Assembly (NCBI GenBank): GCA_903875225.1
Contig: CAIQVJ010000058.1
Location: 1-64,000, forward strand
From: an uncultured Pseudomonadota bacterium
GTDB taxonomy: Bacteria; Myxococcota_A; UBA796; SXON01
DNA length: 64,000 bases
Direction of reading: 5' to 3'
Below the pieces are notes generated by a model, which searched no databases, was not told the DNA's origin, and saw nothing but the letters and a program-made list of their open reading frames with translations. The translations under genes were made by a program, and so were the position numbers. Positions 33,315 to 45,062 of this stretch are shown in pieces; within the stretch, counting starts at the first letter, position 1; the number at the start of each line of letters is the position of its first letter.

Positions 33315-35167
33315 TGCCCCGCGTTCTCCCGCTCTTCCTGTGCATCCCGCTCGGGTGCGTCCCGGGCTGCTCCCGGCCCCTCGGCGCGTCGTTCCCCGCT
33401 GCAGAGCGGGTGTGGACCGAGGCGCTCGCCCGGTTCGACAAGGACGGCGACGGCAGCGTGAGTCGCGACGAGTACAACTGGTTTGCGGCGAACGATCAGG
33501 AATTCGACGCGGTGAACTCGGATGGCGGGCCCGGGATCGATGCCGTCGAGCTCGGAGCGTTCCTTGCGAGCACCCGCTACCGCGACGACCAGGACCTCCA
33601 TCCGGGCCGCCAGGCCCGCGCGGCGAATCGAGCTTCGGGCCGGGATCCCCGGGGTGGCTGGACGATGTCGCTCGAGTCCGAACACCCCCGGAAGGGGGCG
33701 CGCACCGGGCCCCCGAACATCCTGCTCATCTCCATGGACACGACGCGCGCGGACCGGCTCTCCGCGTACGGGTACGGGCGCGACACCTCTCCGAACATCG
33801 ACCGTCTCGCCGCGGCCGGGACGACCTTCGAGCAGGGGTTCAACCCCTCCAACGAGTCGATCTTCTCGCACACGGCGCTGCTCGCGGGGCGCTACGCCTC
33901 GGAGGTCGAGGTCTTCGACTACCGCAACTACGTGATCCCCGAGAGCGCCGAGACCGTGGAGGAGGTGCTGCAGGCGTACGGGTACGAGACGGCAGCATTC
34001 GTGGCGGGGGGCCACGTCTCCGCGGACTTCGGCACCGACCAGGGGTGGGACACGTTCCACTCCGAGCCGGGGTTCTCCACCTTCTGGAGCACCGGTCCCC
34101 GCGCCCTCGACTGGCTCGACGATCGTGACGGCACGCGGCCGTGGATGCTCTTCGTCCACGGGTACGACGCGCACCGGCCGTGGGAGGCACCCGGGCCCTT
34201 CCACCACCTCTACGGGGGGCCCGCGCCGTCGGTGCTCGCCGAGATGCTGGCCTTGAAGGCTGGACAATCGGACCGCCTCTTTGACCACACCTGGTACCCG
34301 GACCTGCAGGTGACCCAGTTCCAGCATCCCGGAGGCACGTTCATCCTCTCGCCGGCCAGCTACCGGCTCGCGGTCGCGTTCGCCAGGCAGGACCACAAGG
34401 GCGTGGCCGTCTCGGATGCCGACCTCGACCACGTACAGGCGCACTACGATGCAGCGATCGCCACGATGGACCTGCAGCTCGGGATCTTCCTCTCCCTGGC
34501 CGGCGCGGCGGGCTACCTCGACAACGCCCTCGTGATCGTGGTGAGCGACCACGGGGAGGACATGATGGATCACGGCTTCCTGAACCATCGCACAGGGCTC
34601 TATGACTCCTGCGTCCACGTCCCGGTCATCCTCGCTGGGGTGGGCGTGCCCCGCGGCAGGAGGGAGCCCGGCCTCGTCGATGCGCTCGACGTGGCTGCGA
34701 CCGTCCTCGACGCTGCCCATGCGGTGCCCCCGGCGGGCATGCGAGGGACCTCGCTGCTCGCTCGCATCCGGGGCGAGGTGCCCCCGACCCAGACCCTTTT
34801 CTTCGAGGGGGTGATGGACATGCTCGCCGCGCGTACGACCACGCACAAGCTGATCGCGAACGACGTGCACATCACCGACCCCGCGATGATCGACTCCCTG
34901 GAGCATTGGCCGCTCACGGACGAACACTTCGAGCTCTACGATCTGCGGGAGGACCCTCGGGAGCAGCGGAACCTCCTGACAGGCGCATCCCGCGCGGCGA
35001 CGGTCCTCGTGATCGCCGGTGAGCTCCGGACCCGCCTGGTCGCCTGGCGGAGATCCCTGCACGCGCCGTCGGTGCACATCCAGAGCCCCGCCCCGTCGAT
35101 GGAGGCGATCGAGCAGATGCGGCTCCATGGGTATTGGGAGATGCAGGACGCCGAGACCAGTCCGTGA
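33314..35167 (+). CDS. Lipoprotein sulfatase with N-terminal EF-hand
   Basis: The 617-residue protein begins with a lipoprotein-type signal (LFLCIPLGCVPGC). An EF-hand FDKDGDGSVSRDEYNW sits at 41-56. From about residue 136 it is an alkaline-phosphatase-fold sulfatase: NILLISMDTTRADRLSAYGY (metal Asp), SNESIFSHTALLAGRYAS (nucleophile region), WMLFVHGYDAHRPWE and VIVVSDHGEDMMDHGF. The nucleophile segment lacks the CxPxR signature, so formylglycine activation is unlikely and phospho- or sulfo-ester hydrolysis is uncertain. Calcium binding by the EF-hand is probable. It is coupled to a Cys-rich lipoprotein. Confidence 0.82.
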   Translation: MPRVLPLFLCIPLGCVPGCSRPLGASFPAAERVWTEALARFDKDGDGSVSRDEYNWFAANDQEFDAVNSDGGPGIDAVELGAFLASTRYRDDQDLHPGRQARAANRASGRDPRGGWTMSLESEHPRKGARTGPPNILLISMDTTRADRLSAYGYGRDTSPNIDRLAAAGTTFEQGFNPSNESIFSHTALLAGRYASEVEVFDYRNYVIPESAETVEEVLQAYGYETAAFVAGGHVSADFGTDQGWDTFHSEPGFSTFWSTGPRALDWLDDRDGTRPWMLFVHGYDAHRPWEAPGPFHHLYGGPAPSVLAEMLALKAGQSDRLFDHTWYPDLQVTQFQHPGGTFILSPASYRLAVAFARQDHKGVAVSDADLDHVQAHYDAAIATMDLQLGIFLSLAGAAGYLDNALVIVVSDHGEDMMDHGFLNHRTGLYDSCVHVPVILAGVGVPRGRREPGLVDALDVAATVLDAAHAVPPAGMRGTSLLARIRGEVPPTQTLFFEGVMDMLAARTTTHKLIANDVHITDPAMIDSLEHWPLTDEHFELYDLREDPREQRNLLTGASRAATVLVIAGELRTRLVAWRRSLHAPSVHIQSPAPSMEAIEQMRLHGYWEMQDAETSP

Positions 35168-35186
35168 GGGTGGCTGGTCTCCGCGG

Positions 35187-37865
<2,679 letters not shown>

Positions 37866-37913
37866 GTCGGCTCCGTTGCCAGGGCGGACGGCAGGGTGGT
37901 CTGGGGGGTATCA

Positions 37914-38285
37914 TCAATTGTCTCGAATCGGCGCTCGTTGGTGCGGCGAACGACCGACGCCGGGCGGCCAGAGGTGCACGAGCAGCCTGCGACTCGCCCA
38001 CCATGCGAACGAGAGGAGCGCCACGAACAGGAGCGAGAGCCGCAGCGCAGGCGTCGTGATGCCGAGCGAGCACACCCAGCCTCGGGGCGGAGGGCGTTTC
38101 CGATGGGCCCGCCGGTGCGGAAGCGGACCCGCTCCGTGGCGGCGCCCGTCGGAGCCGGGACGGTCTCGCGGACGGGCAGGCCGAACAAGTCGGTGGTCCT
38201 GCAGATCGGCCACCAGCGCGGGGGCGAGCGCCCGCGCAGCCGCTTGTGTTGGGAGTCTGGCGCCGACGTTCATGGTTTGGAGCAT
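37914..38285 (-). pseudogene. Probable frameshifted small membrane protein gene
   Basis: The 540-base gap between the MopE-repeat gene and the next plus-strand gene holds traces of coding DNA on the minus strand. One frame gives MNVGARLPTQAAARALAPAL and later SLGITTPALRLSLLFVALLS, a membrane helix. The stretch between them reads well only in another frame (FGLPVRETVPAPTGAATERV), where third positions are GC-rich. Two compensating frameshifts or sequence errors would join the parts. A single-frame product of 123 residues is formally open. No homologue is recognised. Confidence 0.4.
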
Positions 38286-38407
38286 GGCTCGCGGTCGTCG
38301 CGACCCGGAGCACAGTGGCCCCCTGGGGAGCTTGAAAGCGCCGAGTACGCATGGTGCCCGATGCAGGACTTCCGAAATGCGATACCGGGCGCGGCGGAGG
38401 TGCGCGC

Positions 38408-39988
38408 ATGTCAGAGTCCACCACCCGGAGCCTTCCGGGCAGCCCACCCGATCCCAGGGTGCTCGGAACATCCTGGGAAGGCGTCGTGCGTGGGCATGGC
38501 CTCACCGAAGGCTCGGCAGTGGGCCTCGCCAGGCGGTTCCTCGAAACCTGGCAGGGGAACGGGGGGCCCTGGCTCGAGGTCGAGGCCACGCGCATCCTCG
38601 TCGATGGGCAGCCCGTTCTCGAGGCGTCGGCGACGCAGGGCGCCTGGATCCTGCCGGCGTTCACCACGGGCATTCGGTGCTTCCGTCCGCTGCAGGACGC
38701 GCAGGCGGTCCAGGTCCGGGCGTTCGGGGACGAGCTTGCCCGCCTCAGGCCGTCCGTTGCCGCGATCACCCGGTTCCGCGACTGGCTCTGGGCGGATGGC
38801 GCGGAGGGCATGGACGTCCAGATCCAGGCGAGCTTCCTGGAGGCGGGGGAGACCGAGGTGATGGCCGAGGCGGAGCGCTGGATCGCGCAGCGCCCGCGCC
38901 GTGCCCAGAGCGGAAACCGGCGGGGCGTCCTGCTCTATGCAGACGACCTGGCGCGGGCGGGCGAGCCCGGAGCGGCGCCCGTGCCGGCCAGGGCGGGGCG
39001 TTCCGCGGCGCAGGACAGCTGGCGGGACCTGGGTGCGACCTGCGACGACGGGGGTACCTGGGGGCGAACGGTGGTCGGCGCCATGCAGGCTTCCACAGAA
39101 ATGCAGGCCTTGATGCCGCCTGCACGGCTCGCGCAGTTCGTTCGTCAGCTCCTGCTGGGAGACCCGGATGTGGACCTCATGGTGCAGCTCCTCTCCGCAG
39201 GCGGCGATGGGACGTCCACCGGGTTCGTCACCGCGATGGATCTTCCCGATCTGGGGATGACCATCGCTCGCCAGATTCCCGGGACGCCTGCCGGGCTCCA
39301 GTCGATGATTCGGCTGGGACGACTGGCGCCGCTTGGGCTGCTCGGCGGGATCGCGCGCGGGTTGAGGGAGCGGGCGAATGGGCCGGGCCGCGCCTGGGTG
39401 GTCGACGCCGTGTCAGGTATCGGAGCCGAGCGACTCTGTGCGCACGTGCAACTCGAGGGGCTCGCGGCCAGCGAGATCCTGGCGTGGAGCGAGGTCCTCG
39501 CCGCTGCCGGCGCGCCGCCGGAGGCGTTCGGGCCGGTGCTGAAGTCCCTCTCCGCTCCGGACGCGGTTCGGCTGGCCCAGACCTTCCGCACGGCAACGCT
39601 CGGTGCGCTCGCGGGTGCCCTCGCGCCCGCGTTGGCTCGTGCCCCTGCCGAACTGGCGATTCCGGTGCTCTTCAAGCTCAGCGCTTCCGGGCTCGCGGCG
39701 GCGGCCATTGTAGCTGGAGACACGCTGATCCACACCCGGGGAGCGGGGTGGCCACCGCAGTTGGTGATCGCTGTGTGCCACGGTCTGGGGCAGCACAACG
39801 CGCAGCGCCCACTCGCCGCGCTCACGCGAGACACCGACGTGGACTTTCGGCTCCGCGTGCGGATCCTCAACCTCCTCACCGACCCCGACGCCGTCGCTGC
39901 GGCCACGGTCGCCTCTCTGTGGGACTACATGGAGCCGGGCGAGCTGAAGCTCGCTCGTCGCGCACTCCGCGAACGGGCGCGCAAATGA
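38408..39988 (+). CDS. Unknown protein, first of a coupled pair
   Basis: The 526-residue product starts at an ATG with GGAGGT at good spacing. It is Ala/Arg/Leu-rich and largely helical, especially after residue 330 where repeated helical segments (LAGALAPALARAPAELAIPV, then LFKLSASGLAAAAI) resemble HEAT-like packing. No catalytic motif or membrane segment is clear. It overlaps the next gene by four bases (ATGA). A scaffold or regulatory role is possible, but this is a guess. Confidence 0.65.
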   Translation: MSESTTRSLPGSPPDPRVLGTSWEGVVRGHGLTEGSAVGLARRFLETWQGNGGPWLEVEATRILVDGQPVLEASATQGAWILPAFTTGIRCFRPLQDAQAVQVRAFGDELARLRPSVAAITRFRDWLWADGAEGMDVQIQASFLEAGETEVMAEAERWIAQRPRRAQSGNRRGVLLYADDLARAGEPGAAPVPARAGRSAAQDSWRDLGATCDDGGTWGRTVVGAMQASTEMQALMPPARLAQFVRQLLLGDPDVDLMVQLLSAGGDGTSTGFVTAMDLPDLGMTIARQIPGTPAGLQSMIRLGRLAPLGLLGGIARGLRERANGPGRAWVVDAVSGIGAERLCAHVQLEGLAASEILAWSEVLAAAGAPPEAFGPVLKSLSAPDAVRLAQTFRTATLGALAGALAPALARAPAELAIPVLFKLSASGLAAAAIVAGDTLIHTRGAGWPPQLVIAVCHGLGQHNAQRPLAALTRDTDVDFRLRVRILNLLTDPDAVAAATVASLWDYMEPGELKLARRALRERARK

Positions 39989-41085
39989 GCACCATCGACG
40001 ACACGACACAGGCGGATGCCGAGCTTGCCGTGACCCGGGTGTTCCTCGACCGGCTGTTGGCCACGGCCAAGGCAGCCCGGGCGTACGGGACCGAGCACCC
40101 GAACTACCATCGCATGATCGAGGGGGTCGTCGAGGCCATCGCCGCGGCGTCTCCACCGTTTGCCGTGCGGTTCATCGGTGCCGCCACGTTCCGGGACCGC
40201 ACCTTGATGCCATTGGACGCTGATGGGTTCGTGCGGTGTGCCGCGCTGGCACGCGGGTTGGGGAACCTTGGGGTGCAGGAGGTCCGGTTTCAACAGACCC
40301 CCGACGCGGAGGAGCTGGGGCGCTTTGTCGAGGTGCTCGCGGATGGGCTGCAGGCGCCGTCCGATCGGCTGGCCGGACTCTCGCTCTCCTGCATCTCGTG
40401 CCGGGAGATCGCGGGGGCCCGGTTCGGGAACGAGGCCGAGCGTGTCGACCCCACCGTGTTCGGGCGAGCGCAGATCGTGCTCGCGATCACAGAGTCTGCG
40501 CAGTTGCTGGGCGACGCACCCTGGAGCTGGCCGGGCGGTGTCGCCGTCGTGCGTCGACTGGAGCGGGCCTGGACGACCTGTCCGGACGTCCCGGGCTGGG
40601 TGCTGGAGGACCAGGCCGACTGGTCGGTTTCGGCCCGTGCAGTCTCCGCTGCATGGCACACGTGGGATGCGGCGCGGGCAGTCGGCGTGGCGGCCGCCAA
40701 CGCGCGGGCGGCAGCCCACGCCGCGCTTGCTGTCACGCTCCACGGTCTCTCGGCCGCGGGCGCGGTGTCGACTGCCGAGGCCGCCTTGCGGGCGCATGGG
40801 CGGATGTCCGCCGCGCCGCTGATGTCTGCCGGCGGGGCCGAACCGCATCGCGTGCGCACCTCCACGCTCGTCTACTGCCTCACGCGCCCCGAGGGCCTGC
40901 CGAAACACCCCCTCCTGCCGCTCATCGCGACGAACTACGTGCTGGAGGTGCGCCGGGTCCCCCCCAGGGGCGCGCCGCTGCGCTGGCCGGAGCTGCTCTC
41001 GTGGGCTGCGCCGCACGCCGGACGATGGATCTCTGCGCCCTGGCTCGCGGTGCTCACCGAGATGGAGGCGCCGGCGCCCTCCTGA
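39985..41085 (+). CDS. Unknown protein, second of a coupled pair
   Basis: The 366-residue protein is helical and soluble. The N-terminal part (VFLDRLLATAKAARAYGTEH, then PNYHRMIEGV) resembles N-termini of proteins that compare states in deltaproteobacterial signalling operons. It includes FRDRTLMPLDADGFVRCAAL, a beta-helix transition seen in these families. No catalytic residues can be named. It is translationally coupled to the upstream gene and precedes a pseudo-receiver protein by 68 bases, so the three may act together. Confidence 0.6.
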   Translation: MSTIDDTTQADAELAVTRVFLDRLLATAKAARAYGTEHPNYHRMIEGVVEAIAAASPPFAVRFIGAATFRDRTLMPLDADGFVRCAALARGLGNLGVQEVRFQQTPDAEELGRFVEVLADGLQAPSDRLAGLSLSCISCREIAGARFGNEAERVDPTVFGRAQIVLAITESAQLLGDAPWSWPGGVAVVRRLERAWTTCPDVPGWVLEDQADWSVSARAVSAAWHTWDAARAVGVAAANARAAAHAALAVTLHGLSAAGAVSTAEAALRAHGRMSAAPLMSAGGAEPHRVRTSTLVYCLTRPEGLPKHPLLPLIATNYVLEVRRVPPRGAPLRWPELLSWAAPHAGRWISAPWLAVLTEMEAPAPS

Positions 41086-41153
41086 ATGGGAGGAAATGTT
41101 CGACACACCCGGCTTCAGTGGCGTAAGCTCTGAGGGCTCCTGGGCTGTCTGGT

Positions 41154-42506
41154 TTGAACCTCCTCGTCGTCAGCGCCGACCCCACGCTCGCGCGACTGCT
41201 CGCGGACATGCTGGCATCGGAGCCGTGCACGGTCGTTGCCTGCGCAACGCTCGCGGAGGCATTGGCGGAGGCTTCCCCGGTCGCAGCGCTCGTCCTGGAG
41301 GGCTGGGAGGGCCGTGTCGCGCCCTCGATGATCCGCGAGATTCGGGCAGCGGGGGGATTGACCGCGGGTGCACCGGTGATCGTGATCTCCGCAGATTCGC
41401 CGGTTCCGGGAACGCTCGAGGCGCTCGGGGCGGTCGTCCTCACCAAGCCTGCCAACCTGCTCAAGGTCATGGACCAGCTCCGGTCGGTCCTGGTCGCCAA
41501 CGCGCGGCCGGGGACACCCACTCAGGGGTTCGGGGTCGGAGGCAGCCGCGTGCCGCCCAGCGGCCGGGACATCGCTGCGCCGAGAGACGGTGGGGACGTG
41601 ATGGCGAGCGCACGGAGCCTTGCCCGATGGTGGTGCTCCCGCGCTACCGGGGTGCTCACGGTGCCGGGTCACGGCGATGCGTTCGCCCTGCTGGCCCAGG
41701 GGGGGGCCGTAGGCCCGGAGGGGCTCGCGGCGGTGCGGCAGGCGCTGCTCGGGTGCGAAGCGTGCCTCGAGCGCTGCGAGGTCGACGAGCCGGGCGACCG
41801 CGCGGCCCTCGCCGCCATGCTGTGGCGGGCTGCGCACGAGGCCGTGGTCGGACAGTCCGTCATGTCGCTCATCCCTGTTCCCAACGGCTTGACTCGCGCG
41901 GCGTCCGGGCTGCCTCTCGGGCCGGGGACCCGACGCTGCCTGGAGCGCCTGGGCGGCGTGAGCGTCGACCGGTTGGCCCGCAGGGAGCGAGCGACCCCGC
42001 AGGAGGTCTGCCTGGACATGGCCGCGCTGAGGTGGCTCGGGCTCATCGGACTTCGTGATCCGGCGGACCGCGGCGTGGACATCGAGGTCGACGCCCCTTC
42101 CTCGCCGCCCACCGTCGGCGACAGCCACGACGACCTCACCAGTCATCCGAGCCCCACCGCCCCGGCCATCGTCCTTGAACGCCTGGTCGGGGACGGCATC
42201 GCTGCGGTCTCGCGCGGCGACTGGGGCAGGGCGGACGAGCTGCTCAGCCGCGCGCATGCGCGTGCCCCGGAGAACGCGGAGATCCTGGCGCACCTGGGTT
42301 GGGCCCGGTTCCAGAACCCGGTTCTCTCTCCCGCACGACGCATGGTGGAGGGCACCGAACTGGTGGAGACGGCTCTCGAGGCCGACCCGGACTGTGCCCT
42401 CGCCTGGCGCTACTGCGGCGAGCTTGCGTTTTCGCGTGGCGATCTGTTGGAGGCCACGCGCTGCTTCGGCGTTGCGCTCAAGATCCTCACCGGGCCAGCC
42501 GGGTAG
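41154..42506 (+). CDS. Receiver-like protein with C-terminal TPR-type repeats
   Basis: The 450-residue reading starts at TTG 41154. Residues 1-115 have a response-regulator fold (NLLVVSADPTLARLLADMLA, ALVLEGWEG, APVIVISAD, AVVLTKPAN). The phosphoacceptor Asp is replaced by Glu or Gly in LEGWEG, while the Lys of LTKP is kept, so it is probably a pseudo-receiver. A middle domain follows, then TPR-like helices (DELLSRAHARAPENAEILAH, then LGWARFQNP) at the C-terminus. It likely relays protein contacts instead of phosphate. The start is uncertain because the ribosome site is weak. Confidence 0.65.
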   Translation: MNLLVVSADPTLARLLADMLASEPCTVVACATLAEALAEASPVAALVLEGWEGRVAPSMIREIRAAGGLTAGAPVIVISADSPVPGTLEALGAVVLTKPANLLKVMDQLRSVLVANARPGTPTQGFGVGGSRVPPSGRDIAAPRDGGDVMASARSLARWWCSRATGVLTVPGHGDAFALLAQGGAVGPEGLAAVRQALLGCEACLERCEVDEPGDRAALAAMLWRAAHEAVVGQSVMSLIPVPNGLTRAASGLPLGPGTRRCLERLGGVSVDRLARRERATPQEVCLDMAALRWLGLIGLRDPADRGVDIEVDAPSSPPTVGDSHDDLTSHPSPTAPAIVLERLVGDGIAAVSRGDWGRADELLSRAHARAPENAEILAHLGWARFQNPVLSPARRMVEGTELVETALEADPDCALAWRYCGELAFSRGDLLEATRCFGVALKILTGPAG

Positions 42507-42611
42507 GTCAGGGCGCCGATGGGGGCCTGTCCGCGCGTCATTGGTGCATAGATAGGTGGCCCGCTGGCGGTGCCGGTGGGTGCCTCCTCCCCTCGCGCCA
42601 GGCGGACAACC

Positions 42612-45062
42612 ATGCAACTCGTACTTCGGTTTTCGGCAATCACCCTCGCCGATGTGGCTGTGGTGGGAGGAAAGAACGCGTCGCTTGGAGAGATGGTGCG
42701 CACGCTCGGCGGAGCGGGGGTGCGGGTGCCGGACGGCTTTGCGACCACCGCCGAGGCGTTTCGCACCTTCCTCGCCCGAGGGGGGCTGCGCGAGCGGATT
42801 GTCGGCCAGCTCGCCGGGCTGGACACCCGCGACTCCGACGCGCTGGCGCGAGCCGGAGGTGCGGTCCGGCAGGCCATCCTGGCCACCGCCCTGCCGGACG
42901 AACTGGCGCGAGAGGTCCTCGACGCGTACCGCGATCTGGGAGCCGGGGTCGACATCGACGTCGCCGTCCGGTCGTCCGCCACCGCCGAGGACCTGCCCGA
43001 CGCGAGCTTCGCGGGCCAGCAGGAGACCTTCCTGAACGTGCGGGGCGAAACGGCGCTCCTGGACGCGGTTCGGCGGTGCTTCGCCTCGCTCTACACAGAC
43101 CGGGCGATCTCCTACCGGGTGGACAAGGGGTATGCGCACGATGCCGTGGCGCTCTCCGTGGGCGTCCAGCGCATGGTGCGGGCCGACACGGGGTGCTCCG
43201 GCGTGATGTTCTCCATCGACACGGAGACGGGTTTTCCGGATGTCGTGCTGATCACGGGGGCGTGGGGTCTCGGGGAGACGGTCGTGCAGGGAGCCGTGAA
43301 CCCGGATGAGTTCATCGTGTACAAGCCGGCCCTGGCCCGCGGGCTCGCCCCGATCCTCGAAAAGACGCTGGGCTCGAAGGAGCTGAAGATGGTGTACGTC
43401 GCGGACGGCGCGGGCACCAGCACCGTCCCCACGCCACTGGCGGATCGCGCCCGGTTCGTGCTCTCCGACGCCGAGGTGCTCACCCTGGCACGATGGGCGT
43501 GCGTGATCGAGGACCACTACTCGGCGAAGCGCGGCGTGCCCACGCCCATGGACATGGAGTGGGCCCGGGACGGCGCGACGGGAGAGCTGTACATCGTCCA
43601 GGCGCGGCCGGAGACGGTGGAGTCCCGACGGAACGCCGATGTGCTCGAACGCTGGATCCTCGAGGGAGAAGGGGAACTGCTCCTCACCGGTCGAGCTGTG
43701 GGCGCCCGCGTCGGGAGCGGGCCGGCGCGCGCGGTCACCGACGTGCACCACCTGGCCGAATTCCAGCAGGGCGAGGTGCTGGTCGCCGATCGGACAGACC
43801 CCGACTGGGAGCCGATCATGAAGAAGGCTTCGGCCATCGTCACCAATCGAGGCGGGCGGACCTGCCACGCAGCCATCGTGAGTCGGGAGTTGGGCATCCC
43901 TGCGGTGGTGGGGACCGGCGACGCGACCGAGCGGCTCACGCTGGGCCAGGTTGTGACCGTGGCGTGTGATCACGGCGAGGAAGGCCGGGTCTTTCGGGGG
44001 GCGTTGCCCTTTCGCGTGGAGCGCACGCCGCTCCAGGACATGAGGCGCCCCCGCACCCAGATCCTGATGAATGTCGGCAACCCGGCGGAGGCGTTCCGGT
44101 TGTCGCGCCTGCCGAACGACGGCGTGGGGCTCGCGCGGCTGGAATTCATCATCGGCACGTGGATTGGCGTCCACCCCAAGGCGCTGCTGGAGTTCGACAC
44201 CCTCGAACCTGCGCTGCAGGCGCGGATCGCCGAGGCGGCGCGGGGCTTCGAGCCCGGTCCGGATTGGTTCGTCGAGCGGCTGGCCCAGGGCGTCGCAACG
44301 ATCGCGGCGGCCTTCTCGCCCAAGCCGGTGGTGGTCCGGCTCTCGGACTTCAAGACCAATGAGTACGCCCATCTCCTCGGCGGGGAGCCCTACGAGCCCC
44401 GCGAGGAGAACCCGATGATCGGGTTCCGGGGGGCCTCCCGTTACTACGATCCGCGGTACCGCGATGCGTTCGGGTTGGAGTGCCGCGCGCTGAAGCGGGT
44501 GCGCCACGACATGGGCCTGAAGAACGTGGTCGTGATGGTGCCATTCTGCCGCACCCCCGAAGAGGGCCGCCACGTGATCGCCGAGATGGCGAAGCACGAT
44601 CTCGTGCAGGGGAAGGATGGGCTGCAGGTGTACGTGATGTGCGAGATCCCCTCCAACGTGGAGCTTGCGGACGACTTCGCGGACATCTTCGACGGCTTCT
44701 CCATCGGCAGCAACGATCTGACCCAGCTCATCCTCGGCGTGGATCGCGACTCGGAGTTGGTCGCGCACCTGTTCGACGAGCGCAATCCGGCCGTCACCCG
44801 GGCGATCGCACGCGTGATCCGCGCTGCGCATGCAAGGGGCCGAAAGATCGGCATCTGCGGGCAGGCTCCCAGCGACCACCCCGACTTCCTGCAGTTCCTG
44901 GTCGGGCAGGGGATCGACTCGATCTCGCTGAACCCGGACACGGTGCTGGGCGGCACGCTCGCGGCGCTCGCCGCAGAGGCGGAGCCCCGGGTGGGCTCCC
45001 TTCGTGTAGACTCCTACGATGCTGCTGCTGCTGCTCGCCTGCACGAAATCCCCTCCGTCTGA
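42612..45062 (+). CDS. ppsA: Phosphoenolpyruvate synthase
   Basis: The 816-residue enzyme converts pyruvate, ATP and water to PEP, AMP and phosphate for gluconeogenesis. The ATG at 42612 begins MQLVLRFSAITLADVAVVGG. It shows VGGKNASLGEM and VAVRSSATAEDLPDASFAGQ of the ATP-grasp domain, TNRGGRTCHAAIVSRELG with the phosphohistidine near residue 419, GSNDLTQL, and GICGQAPSDHPDF with the active-site Cys near 749. Length is normal. Its last 44 bases overlap the start of the next gene in another frame. Confidence 0.95.
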   Translation: MQLVLRFSAITLADVAVVGGKNASLGEMVRTLGGAGVRVPDGFATTAEAFRTFLARGGLRERIVGQLAGLDTRDSDALARAGGAVRQAILATALPDELAREVLDAYRDLGAGVDIDVAVRSSATAEDLPDASFAGQQETFLNVRGETALLDAVRRCFASLYTDRAISYRVDKGYAHDAVALSVGVQRMVRADTGCSGVMFSIDTETGFPDVVLITGAWGLGETVVQGAVNPDEFIVYKPALARGLAPILEKTLGSKELKMVYVADGAGTSTVPTPLADRARFVLSDAEVLTLARWACVIEDHYSAKRGVPTPMDMEWARDGATGELYIVQARPETVESRRNADVLERWILEGEGELLLTGRAVGARVGSGPARAVTDVHHLAEFQQGEVLVADRTDPDWEPIMKKASAIVTNRGGRTCHAAIVSRELGIPAVVGTGDATERLTLGQVVTVACDHGEEGRVFRGALPFRVERTPLQDMRRPRTQILMNVGNPAEAFRLSRLPNDGVGLARLEFIIGTWIGVHPKALLEFDTLEPALQARIAEAARGFEPGPDWFVERLAQGVATIAAAFSPKPVVVRLSDFKTNEYAHLLGGEPYEPREENPMIGFRGASRYYDPRYRDAFGLECRALKRVRHDMGLKNVVVMVPFCRTPEEGRHVIAEMAKHDLVQGKDGLQVYVMCEIPSNVELADDFADIFDGFSIGSNDLTQLILGVDRDSELVAHLFDERNPAVTRAIARVIRAAHARGRKIGICGQAPSDHPDFLQFLVGQGIDSISLNPDTVLGGTLAALAAEAEPRVGSLRVDSYDAAAAARLHEIPSV

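Noticed and set aside
33068..35128. A 686-residue minus-strand frame opposite the sulfatase
   Set aside because: It is antisense to a well-supported sulfatase gene and shows no domain.
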